Positions 18,093 to 26,460 of a stretch of 64,000 bases of DNA are shown piece by piece. Under the pieces are notes generated by a model. The model was not told where the DNA came from. It saw nothing but the letters and a program-made list of their open reading frames with translations, and ran no database searches. This DNA is from Glycomyces sp040645615 (GTDB taxonomy: Bacteria; Actinomycetota; Actinomycetes; Mycobacteriales; Micromonosporaceae): contig NZ_JBEYYO010000010.1 in NCBI RefSeq assembly GCF_040645615.1, positions 1 to 64,000 on the forward strand. Direction: 5' to 3'. How positions within the stretch are numbered: the first letter of the stretch is position 1; every line of letters starts with the position of its first letter. Position numbers and translations under genes: made by a program.

Positions 18093-18108
18093 GTCGAAGC
18101 GCTTCGAC
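18093..18108. promoter_or_regulatory. LacI-type operator O1 of the GH3 operon
   Basis: Perfect 16-bp palindrome GTCGAAGCGCTTCGAC, 70-85 bp upstream of the GH3 start. The central GCGC dyad is typical of LacI/GalR sites. An identical core lies exactly 60 bp further upstream. Confidence 0.85.
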
Positions 18109-18153
18109 GACGCGAGCCGGGTGACCGGCCCGAGTTTTCAGTGAAGAACCTTG

Positions 18154-18167
18154 TCGAAGCGCTTCGA
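18154..18167. promoter_or_regulatory. LacI-type operator O2 of the GH3 operon
   Basis: Second perfect TCGAAGCGCTTCGA palindrome. Its centre is 60 bp from O1, about six helical turns, so both sites face the same side of the DNA and would allow cooperative or looped repression by the LacI protein encoded at the end of the same operon. Confidence 0.85.
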
Positions 18168-18332
18168 TTGAGGAATGCAAGATTTCTACACCCGGGCCCG
18201 ACCGGAGTCAAGGCGCGGACGCCGCTGCGGCGAGGAAAGGTGACGGTTTCGCCCGCAACGCGGGCCTGGTGCCTGCGAAAACAGGCGGGGTAACAGTTCT
18301 GAAACAACGCCGACTCTCAGGTCGACGCCACT

Positions 18333-18360
18333 GATCCTATAGGATATATGATATAGGATC
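18333..18360. repeat. AT-rich inverted repeat directly after the ROK gene stop
   Basis: Arms GATCCTATA and TATAGGATC (9 bp each) flank a 10-base centre that shares GGATATAT with the 38953-38970 palindrome. It overlaps the TGA of the ROK regulator on the minus strand. This is an extreme A/T island in a high-GC region. It could be a terminator-like structure or a protein-binding site. Confidence 0.6.
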
Positions 18361-19600
18361 AGCGTCCGAGCGGGGTGGGCATCTTCCCTGCGTCGATGTC
18401 GTTGAGGATGCCGGTGGCCGCGCCGAGCGCGGGGGCCTCGTGGCCGAGCGCCGAGACCACGATCTCGGCCCCGCCCGCGCCCGAGGCGTGGGTGCGCGCG
18501 GCCAGCTCGGTCTCGGCCGCGGGGCTGATCCAAGGGCTCAGTGCCTGGTAGTGGCCGCCGAGGACCACGACTTCGGGGTTGAGGAGGTCCACGGCGAGGG
18601 CCACGCCCGCGCCGAGCGAGCGGCCGATGCGCTCCAGGGCCTCGACCACGCGGGCCTCCCCCGCGCGGGCGCGCGTGACGATGTCCTCGACTTCGGCCTC
18701 GACCTCGGCTCCGGCGATGTCGTCGGCTTCGGACAGCTCGTCGAGCACGGCGCGGACGCCCGCGAAGTCCTCGACCCGTCCGACGCGGCCGTCGATCTCG
18801 ACCAGGAGGTTGCCGATCTCCCCGGCGAAACCCGTTGCGCCGCGGCGCAGTTCGCCGTCGACGATCAAGCCCGCGCCGAGTCCGATCTCGCCGGTGAGAT
18901 AGATCATGTTGGACACGCCGGCCCAGGACCCGAAGCGCTGCTCGGCGACCGCGCCGAGGTTGGCGTCGTTGTCGACCGTGACGGCGTGCTTGGGGTCGCG
19001 CATGGCCGCCCGCAGGCGCCCGGTCAGGTCGAAGTCGCTCCAGCCGAGCATCGGGGCGCGCTGGACGGCGCCCTCGTTGTCGATCATGCCGGGGACGGCC
19101 ACGGCCAGGCCGAGGATCTGGCGGCCCTCGGCGTCCATCTTGTCCACCGCGCGCTTGGCGAGGGCGGCCAGCACCGAGACCGAGCGCCCGGGCGTGGACC
19201 CGGCCCCGTCGTGGGCGCGGCGCCAGGACAGGAGGCGGTTCCCGGCCAGGTCGACGGCGACGAGGGTCATGTAGTCGACGTTGATCTCGACCCCGAGCGA
19301 GGCGTAGTAGCCGGTGTCGACGCTCAGCAGCACCGCGGGGCGGCCGATGTTGCCGATGACCGAGCCGGACTCGCGCAGGACGCGGCGCTCGATGAGCTCG
19401 GCGACCAGTGAGGACACGGTGGCCTTGTTCAGGCCGGTCTTGGCGGCGAGGTCGGCGCGGGAGCAGCGGCCCTCGGCGCGGACCTGCCGGAGCACGAAGC
19501 CGAGGTTGTTGGCCCGCACGTCCGTGAAGTCGGCGCGCTTGGCGCGTCGCGGCGCTTCGTCGCCGTGCCCGGCCGACTTCGCCGCTATGCGCATCGCCAT
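18359..19600 (-). CDS. ROK-family transcriptional repressor (XylR/NagC type)
   Basis: A 413-residue ROK regulator. The N-terminal winged HTH (about 33-78, RADLAAKTGLNKATVSSLVAELI) is followed by GRPAVLLSVD and a sugar-kinase-like ROK domain with VDNDANLGAVAEQ and the glycine-rich IGLGAGLIVDG loop. Such proteins repress xylose or other sugar genes and release DNA on binding the sugar. ATG 19600 is chosen over the longer frame (to 19729) because GGAGG lies six bases upstream. It is divergent from the sugar ABC operon. A XylR-like TTAGTT-N13-AACTAA operator sits between them, and a matching one precedes the GH31-xylB-xylA operon, so xylose is the likely inducer. Confidence 0.9.
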   Translation of the reverse strand: MAMRIAAKSAGHGDEAPRRAKRADFTDVRANNLGFVLRQVRAEGRCSRADLAAKTGLNKATVSSLVAELIERRVLRESGSVIGNIGRPAVLLSVDTGYYASLGVEINVDYMTLVAVDLAGNRLLSWRRAHDGAGSTPGRSVSVLAALAKRAVDKMDAEGRQILGLAVAVPGMIDNEGAVQRAPMLGWSDFDLTGRLRAAMRDPKHAVTVDNDANLGAVAEQRFGSWAGVSNMIYLTGEIGLGAGLIVDGELRRGATGFAGEIGNLLVEIDGRVGRVEDFAGVRAVLDELSEADDIAGAEVEAEVEDIVTRARAGEARVVEALERIGRSLGAGVALAVDLLNPEVVVLGGHYQALSPWISPAAETELAARTHASGAGGAEIVVSALGHEAPALGAATGILNDIDAGKMPTPLGR

Positions 19601-19810
19601 GTTCGTCCTCCTGCTGTCTTCGCGCCCGCCGTCGGCCGTTGGTTCACGCCTTCGATTGGCATTGTCGTGGATGGCGACCAACGGTCGTCGAGCAGTCCCC
19701 GACAGTGGCGCACGCAAGCGCTCCACCACAAGGCCCGTTCCCCAATCGTGATCAATCCGCGCTCGTTTCGCTCGACCCCTGGCTTGTGCGGGGTGTCACC
19801 GTGCGCTACT

Positions 19811-19835
19811 TTAGTTTATCGAATAGCCGAACTAA
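19811..19835. promoter_or_regulatory. XylR-like operator upstream of the sugar ABC operon
   Basis: The 25-bp site has the form TTAGTT-N13-AACTAA and starts with TTAGTTTATCGA, which is shared exactly with the site at 36654. The spacing and half-sites match the established XylR (ROK family) consensus of Firmicutes, TTAGTTTGTT..AACAAACTAA. It lies 57 bp before the binding-protein start, in the divergent region with the ROK gene. Confidence 0.8.
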
Positions 19836-19891
19836 TTACCGGCCTCACTCCTCGAAATCCCTCACAGCTTCACGACCGAAAGGACAGCAAC

Positions 19892-21580
19892 GTGGCTTCT
19901 CCCTCAGACGGGTCGACCCTCCGGCGCCGATCCCTGTTCAAGGCCGCCGGAATCGGCGCCGCGGGCATCGCGGGCCTCCCCGTCATGGCCGCTTGCAGCG
20001 ACATCGAATCGGGCGGCGGCTCCTCGCAGGTCCAGACCGGGTTCGACTTCCTTCCCGAGTACAAGGAGTGGAAGCTCCCGCTGGAGCCCGACCTGATCGG
20101 CGAGCCGCCGAACCACCCCTCGGGCTTCACCTCCTACCCCGAGCCGGTCCAGGCGATCACCGACACGCCCTCGGGATCGGGCACGTACGAGATCACCGTC
20201 CCCATGTGGGGCGAGGCGCCCTCGACCGGCGACGACTACTACGCCACCGTCCAGGACGCGTGGGGCGGCACCGTGGTCAACCTCCGCCACGCCGACGGCA
20301 ACACCTACGCCGAGACCTCGCAGCAGTGGTTGCAGGCCAACGAGTTCGGCGACGGGATCCAGATCTTCAGCTGGATGCTGTACGCCCACCCCGACTTCCG
20401 CGAGACGGTCGTGAACACCTTCTACGACCTGACCGACATCGTCTCGGGAGACATCTCCGACCGCTGGCCGCTCCTGGCCGGCCTCGGCGACGAGGTCTGG
20501 GGCAAGGCCGTGTGGTCGACCGACCCCGACGACCCCGAGTCGGCCCGCATCTTCGGCATCCCCGGGTCCATGCTCGGCGGGACCCAGAACGCGATGTTCT
20601 ACCGCACCGACCTGCTCGACGAGCTCGGCATGGACGTCCCCACGACCACCGCCGAACTGCTCGACGTGGCCCGCGCCTTCTCCGACGACGCGGCCGGCAA
20701 GTGGGCGTTCCTGGGCACCGACTGGCTCACCTCGGCCTGGTTCGGGCTCGCCTCGGGCGACGGCTGGGCCTACATCGACGGCAAGCTCGTGCACAACTGC
20801 GAGCGCCCCGAGTACACCGAATGGCTCGAGTTCCGCCGCATCCTGCACGACGAGAAGCTCCAGCACCCCGACATCGCCAGCGGCACCCTCGACACCAAGG
20901 CGCTGTTCAAAGCCGGCACCAGCCTGTTCCAGCAGGACGGCATGACCTTCTGGAGCGAGTACACCGACTGGGTCGCCAACGGCGAGGCCCCCGGCGGCAT
21001 CGGCGCGCTCGGCGCGATCGCGGTCGAGGGGCGCACGCCGCTCGTGCATGCCAAGGCCGACGTCGAAGGCTGGGTCTTCCTCAACAAGGACCTCTCCCAG
21101 GAGCAGGTCGAAGAGCTGCTCGACGTGGCGAACTTCTGCTCGTCCCCCTACGGCACCCGGGAATGGGAGCTGCTGGAGTACGGCGTCGAGGGCACACACT
21201 TCAACTACGGCGAGGACGGCACCCCGGTCTTCACCGAGCTGGGCGTCAGCGTCGTCCAGGCCCCGGTCAACTACAAGACCTTCTCCGGCGAGGTCCAGAA
21301 GTTCCTGACCGGCCCGCCCGCGATGGTCCAGGCGCTGTTCGACCAGAACGCCGCGCTCAAGGAGTACTTCGAGGAGGACATCTGGGCCGGCGTCCGCGTC
21401 GAGGCCCCCGCGGCCTACACCGCCGCCTCGCAGAGCCGCATGGACCAGGAGAACGACGTGGCCTTCGGGCGCGCCGAACTCACCGACGTCCCCTCGATCG
21501 TCGAGACGTTCCTCAAGAACGGCGGCGAAGAGGGCCGCGAGCACTTCACCGCTGTCTACGAAGCGCTGCACGGCGAGTAG
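19892..21580 (+). CDS. ABC transporter solute-binding lipoprotein (oligosaccharide type)
   Basis: A 562-residue extracellular sugar-binding protein. A twin-arginine signal (RRRSLFKAAG, about 11-20) leads to the lipobox VMAAC (Cys35), so the protein should be Tat-exported and lipid-anchored. The length, well above simple monosaccharide binders, fits the larger oligosaccharide-binding group. The chosen start is GTG 19892 with AAAGGA eight bases upstream; the frame is open far upstream without any site. It is the first gene of a three-gene importer operon. The XylR-like operator just upstream and the neighbouring xylanolytic genes suggest xylo-oligosaccharides or xyloglucan fragments as substrate. 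That is inference. Confidence 0.88.
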   Translation: MASPSDGSTLRRRSLFKAAGIGAAGIAGLPVMAACSDIESGGGSSQVQTGFDFLPEYKEWKLPLEPDLIGEPPNHPSGFTSYPEPVQAITDTPSGSGTYEITVPMWGEAPSTGDDYYATVQDAWGGTVVNLRHADGNTYAETSQQWLQANEFGDGIQIFSWMLYAHPDFRETVVNTFYDLTDIVSGDISDRWPLLAGLGDEVWGKAVWSTDPDDPESARIFGIPGSMLGGTQNAMFYRTDLLDELGMDVPTTTAELLDVARAFSDDAAGKWAFLGTDWLTSAWFGLASGDGWAYIDGKLVHNCERPEYTEWLEFRRILHDEKLQHPDIASGTLDTKALFKAGTSLFQQDGMTFWSEYTDWVANGEAPGGIGALGAIAVEGRTPLVHAKADVEGWVFLNKDLSQEQVEELLDVANFCSSPYGTREWELLEYGVEGTHFNYGEDGTPVFTELGVSVVQAPVNYKTFSGEVQKFLTGPPAMVQALFDQNAALKEYFEEDIWAGVRVEAPAAYTAASQSRMDQENDVAFGRAELTDVPSIVETFLKNGGEEGREHFTAVYEALHGE

Positions 21581-21661
21581 TCCGGCGGCCGGGCGGGTCT
21601 CCGCCCGGCCGCACCCACCTTGTTCCCCTGACCGCGAACCGGACCGGATACCGACATCACG

Positions 21662-22645
21662 ATGGCAGCACTCCAGACTTCAGTTCAGGGAGCCGCGTCG
21701 GCCCCCGCAGCGCGTCCCCTCGTCAAGCGCAGGCGGACGCTGGGGCAGCGGCTCCGCCACGACTGGCCCCTGCTCCTGCTCACGCTGCCCGCCATGGCGC
21801 AGCTGGCGATCTTCTTCTACTGGCCCAGCGCGTGGAACATCATCGCGTTCATGGACTACAGTCCGCACCGGCCGTTCTGGGAGAACCCGTTCGTGGGACT
21901 GGCCTGGTTCGAGCGGCTGTTCTCCGACCCGTACTTCCTTCCGGCGCTGGGGAACACGCTCAAGTTCGCGCTCGCGCAGCTGACGTTCGTGTTCCCGCTG
22001 TCGATCGCGCTGGCGCTGGTGATGCACAGCGTGGTCTCGACCAAGGTCCGCAGCCTGTTCCAGTCGGTGGTGTACCTGCCGTACTTCTTCTCGTGGGTCC
22101 TGGTCGTGACCGTGTTCGTGCAGATGCTCGGCTCCGACGGCCTGGTCTCGAACCTGCTGCTCCAGTCCGGCGGCGAGCGGTTGAGCTTCATGACCAACGG
22201 CGACTCGTTCGTGTTCCTGGCCTGGATGCAGTGGGCCTGGAAGGACGCGGGCTGGGGCATGATCATCTTCCTGGCCGCGCTCGCCTCGATCAACCCGAGC
22301 CTGTACGAGGCCGCGGCGGTCGACGGCGCGGGACGCTGGAAGCGCATGTGGCACATCACGCTTCCGGGCATCCGGCCGGTCATCGTGCTGCTGCTCATCC
22401 TCCAACTCGGCGGCATCCTGACCGTCGGGTTCGAGCAGTACCAGCTGCAACGCGAATCGGTCGGCTTCGGCGCGACCGAGGTGCTCGACACCTTCGTCTA
22501 CTACCGCAGCATCATCGGGCCCCAGTCCGAGTCCTTCGGCACCGCGGCGGGCCTGTTCAAGGGCGTGATCGGGCTGATCCTGATCCTCATCGCCAACAGC
22601 GTGGCCCACCGCCTCGGAGAGCAAGGGATCTACCAGAAGTCATGA
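21662..22645 (+). CDS. Sugar ABC transporter permease (first subunit)
   Basis: A 327-residue binding-protein-dependent permease with six membrane helices. The cytoplasmic EAA loop that docks the ATPase is visible as EAAAVDGAGRWKRMWHITLP. It belongs to the MalF/LplB-like carbohydrate group. It follows the binding-protein gene after 81 bases and its TGA overlaps the next start (ATGA), so the two permeases are translationally coupled. Confidence 0.93.
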   Translation: MAALQTSVQGAASAPAARPLVKRRRTLGQRLRHDWPLLLLTLPAMAQLAIFFYWPSAWNIIAFMDYSPHRPFWENPFVGLAWFERLFSDPYFLPALGNTLKFALAQLTFVFPLSIALALVMHSVVSTKVRSLFQSVVYLPYFFSWVLVVTVFVQMLGSDGLVSNLLLQSGGERLSFMTNGDSFVFLAWMQWAWKDAGWGMIIFLAALASINPSLYEAAAVDGAGRWKRMWHITLPGIRPVIVLLLILQLGGILTVGFEQYQLQRESVGFGATEVLDTFVYYRSIIGPQSESFGTAAGLFKGVIGLILILIANSVAHRLGEQGIYQKS

Positions 22646-23586
22646 CCACCAACGAGATTCGGATCCAGCCGCGGCGCGGCGCCAACAAGCGCCCGTCCTG
22701 GGACGAGGAGCCGTCGCTCCTGGGCAAGACGGTCAAGGCGCTGTTCCTGGTCTGCTACGCGGCCGCGATCGTGCTGCCGATCTGGGCGGTCGTGGCGACC
22801 AGCTTCGCCAGCGAGGAGGCGCTCTCCCGCGCCGGCGGCAACCTGCTGCTCATCCCCACCGAGGTCAGCCTCAAGGCGTACGAGGAGATCTTCTCGGGCG
22901 GCGCGCTCACCGAGTCGCTGCTGCTGACGCTGGCCCTGACGCTGGGCGGCACCGCCATCAGCATGGTGATCACCATCGGCGCGGCCTACGGGCTCTCGCG
23001 TCCGGGGACGCTGCTGCACCGGCCGCTGCTGATGCTGGTGCTGTTCACGTTCCTGTTCGCGCCGGGCCTGTACCCGAGCTTCCTGGTGGTGCAGTCGCTG
23101 GGCCTGTTCAACAGCTACTGGTCGCTGATCCTGCCGATGGCCATGAACGCGTTCAACCTGATCGTGCTGCGGGCGTTCTTCATGAACAGCGTCCCGGGCG
23201 AGCTCCTGGACGCGGCCAGGATGGACGGCGCGGGCGAGTTCCGGACCCTGTTCAAGATCGTCCTGCCGATGTCGAAGGCGATCCTGGCCGTCATCGCGCT
23301 GTTCTACGCGGTCATGTACTGGAACATCTACTTCCAGGCGGTGCTGTACATCCCCAGCCAGGAGGTCCAGCCGATCCAGGTGGTGCTCCAGCGGATGCTC
23401 ATGTCGACCCAGGGCCTGCCCGGCGCGGCCTCGCAGGCGAGCCAGTACCAGGCCGCGGCCGCCGCGCCGACCGCCGCGTTGAAGATGGCGGTCGTGGTGT
23501 GCACGATCGTGCCGATCGTGATCATGTACCCGTTCATCCAGAAGCACTTCACCAAGGCCGTCATCACCGGGGCCATCAAGGGCTGA
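22642..23586 (+). CDS. Sugar ABC transporter permease (second subunit)
   Basis: A 314-residue MalG-like permease with six membrane helices. Its EAA-type loop is LLDAARMDGAGEFRTLFKIVLP. It starts at ATG 22642 within the stop of the preceding permease. No ATPase gene follows; the operon ends at a hairpin with a T-run at 23597. A shared ATPase of the MsiK type, encoded elsewhere, probably energises this importer, as in streptomycetes. Confidence 0.92.
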   Translation: MTTNEIRIQPRRGANKRPSWDEEPSLLGKTVKALFLVCYAAAIVLPIWAVVATSFASEEALSRAGGNLLLIPTEVSLKAYEEIFSGGALTESLLLTLALTLGGTAISMVITIGAAYGLSRPGTLLHRPLLMLVLFTFLFAPGLYPSFLVVQSLGLFNSYWSLILPMAMNAFNLIVLRAFFMNSVPGELLDAARMDGAGEFRTLFKIVLPMSKAILAVIALFYAVMYWNIYFQAVLYIPSQEVQPIQVVLQRMLMSTQGLPGAASQASQYQAAAAAPTAALKMAVVVCTIVPIVIMYPFIQKHFTKAVITGAIKG

Positions 23587-23596
23587 ATCGTCGGAC

Positions 23597-23629
23597 AAGG
23601 GCCGTCTCGCGCCGCGGGGCGGCCTTTTT
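23597..23629 (+). terminator. Terminator of the sugar ABC operon
   Basis: A GGCCG/CGGCC stem with an inner GC-rich loop is followed directly by TTTTT, one of the few classical U-tracts in the window. Confidence 0.75.
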
Positions 23630-23729
23630 CCGGGCTGTGTCCGGGTCCTGACTCGACTGTCGGCGGCGGCGGATTGTTAGACTCCGCACTGCCGTAACGG
23701 CTCGTCCCTACGCCGGAAACAGGTCCCTC

Positions 23730-24596
23730 ATGGATGCTCCCTCAAGTGCCGCCCGCGGTGTGCTCACCGGCCGAACATGGGCGTGGGCCGTGGCCGCCGT
23801 GGTCTGCGCCGCGGCCCTCACGGTCGGCGCGCTCACGATGATCCCCGCGCCGGAGGGCACGATCTCGTTCGCGCCCGAACCCGAGCCCGAACAGATCGAC
23901 CCCGAGCAGTACGCGGCGGAGCTGCTCGAAGGGCTGACCGGCGAGTTCAGTTTCGTGCTGTACGACACGGCCTCGGGCGAGTACCTGCTCAGCCACAACC
24001 CCGACGAGGCGAAGCAGACGATGTCGGTGGTCAAGATCCTGATCGCGGTGGGCGCTCTGGAGCGCGGGGCCGACCCGGGCCGGGTGGCCGAGATGATCTC
24101 CCGCAGCGACGACGCGATCGCGAACGACCTGTGGGGCATGGTCGACCGCACGGCCGTGGTCGAGGAGCAGGCCGCGGCGATGGGGCTCCGGTTCACGACG
24201 CCGTCGACCGATCCGGGCCGCTGGGGCGACACGTTGATGTCGGCCTCGGACGCGGTGCGGATGTACGAGTACGTGCTCACCGAGCTGCCCGAGGAGGCCC
24301 GCGCGGTGATCCTCGACGCGATGGCCCAGACCACCGAGTTCGGGTCCGACGGCTACGACCAGACGTTCGGCATCCCCGAGGCCGCGGCCGGACTCGACTG
24401 GGCGGCCAAGCAGGGCTGGGGCTGCTGCAAGCCCGACCGGTACCTGCTCTCGACCGGCACGATCGGCTCGGACGACCGCTACATCGCGGCGATATTCGGG
24501 ACGTTCGACGAGACCGTGGTGGACGAGGCGGCGTCCGGTGCGGAGATGACCGCGGTGGCCGCAGGGCTGATCGCGTTCCTGCCCGAAGGGGTCTGA
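23730..24596 (+). CDS. Membrane-anchored beta-lactamase-like serine hydrolase
   Basis: A 288-residue protein with an N-terminal membrane segment (about 16-38) and an acidic Pro/Glu linker. A class A beta-lactamase/transpeptidase-like fold follows. The SxxK motif is SVVK (Ser99-Lys102) and the SDN-like motif is SDD (126-128). The usual KTG triad is replaced by a region around STGTIG. The imperfect triad makes true beta-lactamase activity doubtful; a transpeptidase-like or other secreted hydrolase role is equally possible. ATG 23730 follows a weak purine-rich site. The gene stands between two ABC operons. Confidence 0.7.
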   Translation: MDAPSSAARGVLTGRTWAWAVAAVVCAAALTVGALTMIPAPEGTISFAPEPEPEQIDPEQYAAELLEGLTGEFSFVLYDTASGEYLLSHNPDEAKQTMSVVKILIAVGALERGADPGRVAEMISRSDDAIANDLWGMVDRTAVVEEQAAAMGLRFTTPSTDPGRWGDTLMSASDAVRMYEYVLTELPEEARAVILDAMAQTTEFGSDGYDQTFGIPEAAAGLDWAAKQGWGCCKPDRYLLSTGTIGSDDRYIAAIFGTFDETVVDEAASGAEMTAVAAGLIAFLPEGV

Positions 24597-24610
24597 ACTG
24601 GGAATACACC

Positions 24611-24662
24611 GGTGACAGGCCGGTGAAACCGGCGGTGAAAGCCCCGTGAAAGCCCGGTGAGA
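24611..24662 (+). promoter_or_regulatory. Five phased heptamer direct repeats (SARP-like operator)
   Basis: GGTGACA at 24611, GGTGAAA at 24622 and 24634, CGTGAAA at 24645 and GGTGAGA at 24656 are spaced 11, 12, 11 and 11 bp. Heptamer repeats at one-helical-turn spacing are the known binding pattern of SARP regulators. A possible -10 (CAATCT, 24674-24679) lies 11 bp after the last copy, ahead of drrA-like gene 24713. A large SARP-family gene follows the transporter. Confidence 0.7.
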
Positions 24663-24712
24663 GGCCGCGGTCGCAATCTGGTTCCACAGCAAGCGAACCA
24701 GAGAGGCACCCC

Positions 24713-25669
24713 ATGAAGTACGCGATCGAAGTCCGAGGGCTGGTGAAGGCCTTCGGCGAGGTCCGCGCCCTCGACGGCGTCCACCTCGCCGCCGCGCCCG
24801 GCACCGTCCTGGGCGTCCTGGGCCCCAACGGCGCGGGCAAGACCACCGCCGTGCGGATCCTGTCCACGCTCACCACCGCCGACGCCGGGACGGCCCGCGT
24901 GCTCGGCCACGACGTCGCCGCCGAGGCCGGGAAGGTGCGCGAGCGCATCGGGCTCACCGGCCAGTACGCCGGTCTCGACCCGGCCCTGTCGGGCGAGCAG
25001 AACCTCATGCTCATCGCCCGGCTCCTCGGCGCGTCCCGCCGCCAGGCCAGGCAGCGCGCCCACGAGCTCATCGAGCGGTTCGACCTGGCGCACGCGGCCG
25101 GTCGCGCCGCCGACAAGTACTCGGGCGGGATGCGGCGCCGCCTCGACCTGGCCGCGTCGATCGTGCGCAGGCCCGAGGTGTTGTTCCTCGACGAGCCGAC
25201 CACGGGCCTCGACCCCAAGAGCCGGGGCGGGCTGTGGGACATCGTCCGCGAACTCGTCGCCGAGGGCACCACGGTCCTGCTCACCACCCAGTACCTGGAG
25301 GAGGCCGACCAGCTCGCCGACTCGATCGCGGTGATCGACACCGGCAAGGTCATCGCCTCGGGCACCCCGTCCCAGCTCAAGCAGACCGTCGGCGGCCAGG
25401 TCCTGCGCCTGTCCCCCGCCAGGCCCGAGAGCCTCGGCCAGCTCGCGCAGCTCGCCGACTGGGCGATCGGGGCGCAGTCGCGCCAAGAGGACGGCGATCT
25501 CGTGGTGCCGGTCGCACATGCCGGGGAGGCCCAGGCCGTGATGGCCCGGGTCGGGCAGGCCGGGATCGACCTGACCGGGTTCGGCCTGCACGAACCGACC
25601 CTGGACGAGGTGTTCCTGACCCTCACCGGGCACACCGCCGAGACGAAGCAGAAGGAGCTCGCAGCATGA
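24713..25669 (+). CDS. DrrA-like ABC exporter ATPase
   Basis: A 318-residue ATPase of the daunorubicin-resistance (DrrA) family. Walker A is GPNGAGKTT, the signature YSGGMRRRLDLA and Walker B VLFLDEPTTGLDP. The typical DrrA C-terminal extension ends in EPTLDEVFLTLTG. It energises export of a hydrophobic compound through the permease encoded next. ATG 24713 has AGAGAGG upstream. Its TGA overlaps the permease start (ATGA). Confidence 0.94.
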   Translation: MKYAIEVRGLVKAFGEVRALDGVHLAAAPGTVLGVLGPNGAGKTTAVRILSTLTTADAGTARVLGHDVAAEAGKVRERIGLTGQYAGLDPALSGEQNLMLIARLLGASRRQARQRAHELIERFDLAHAAGRAADKYSGGMRRRLDLAASIVRRPEVLFLDEPTTGLDPKSRGGLWDIVRELVAEGTTVLLTTQYLEEADQLADSIAVIDTGKVIASGTPSQLKQTVGGQVLRLSPARPESLGQLAQLADWAIGAQSRQEDGDLVVPVAHAGEAQAVMARVGQAGIDLTGFGLHEPTLDEVFLTLTGHTAETKQKELAA

Positions 25670-26460
25670 CCACCGCGACCACCACCTGGACCACCACCCG
25701 CGGGCCGTTGGCCCAGGCCGCCTCGATGACCGCGCGGTCGCTCGCCTCGATCCGGCACCAGCCCGCGCAGCTCATCGAGTTCTTCATGATCCCGCTGATG
25801 ATCCTGCTGTCCATCACGTTCTTCATGGGCGGCCAGATGATGGGCTCGTGGAAGGACTTCCTCCAGTACGCGGGGCCGACCATCATCGCGATGGGTCTGT
25901 TCTTCGCGATCACCGCGACCGGGCTGGGCCTGTACGGGGACATCAAGGAAGGGGTGTTCGACCGCCTCACCGCGATGCCGGTCTCGCGGTTCGCGCTGCT
26001 GGCCGGGCGGATCGCGGCCGACATGGTCAAGCACACGTGGGCGCTGCTCGTGGTCGGCGGCGTGGCGTTCGCGATCGGCTACCGCTCGGACGGCGGCGTG
26101 CTCGGGACCGCAGGGGCCGCGCTCGCGCTGCTGCTGTTCCTGTTCGCCGCGTCCTGGACGATGGCCCTGGTCGGGCTCACCGCCAAGAGCGAGGAGCAGA
26201 TCCAGACCTGGATGATCAGCCTGCTCATGCCGTTGGCGTACACGTCCACGATCTTCATCGAGAAGGACACGCTGCCCGGGCCCGTGCAGTGGTGGGCCTC
26301 GGCCAACCCGCTCACGGCCCTGGCCGACACGATGCGGATGTTCCTCAGCGGAGGGACGCCGGGTTCGGAGACGCTCGCGCTCCTGGCCTGGTGCGCGGCG
26401 ATCCTGGCGGTGTTCGTGCCGCTCTCGCTGCGGGCCTACCGGCGCAAGCTCACAAGCTGA
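25666..26460 (+). CDS. DrrB-like ABC-2 type exporter permease
   Basis: A 264-residue ABC-2 permease with six membrane helices and the conserved interior phrase GLYGDIKEGVFDRLTAMPVSR. It is translationally coupled to the ATPase gene, with GGAG upstream of ATG 25666. It converges with the SARP gene, overlapping its 3' end by 11 bases. Together with DrrA it forms an efflux pump whose substrate is not evident. No biosynthetic genes are adjacent, so self-resistance to an in-house antibiotic is not supported here. Confidence 0.93.
   Translation: MTTATTTWTTTRGPLAQAASMTARSLASIRHQPAQLIEFFMIPLMILLSITFFMGGQMMGSWKDFLQYAGPTIIAMGLFFAITATGLGLYGDIKEGVFDRLTAMPVSRFALLAGRIAADMVKHTWALLVVGGVAFAIGYRSDGGVLGTAGAALALLLFLFAASWTMALVGLTAKSEEQIQTWMISLLMPLAYTSTIFIEKDTLPGPVQWWASANPLTALADTMRMFLSGGTPGSETLALLAWCAAILAVFVPLSLRAYRRKLTS

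Noticed and set aside
23730..26460. An antibiotic biosynthesis cluster around the drrAB-like and SARP genes
   Set aside because: No biosynthetic enzyme lies nearby; flanking genes are sugar transport, immunity and toxin-antitoxin genes.
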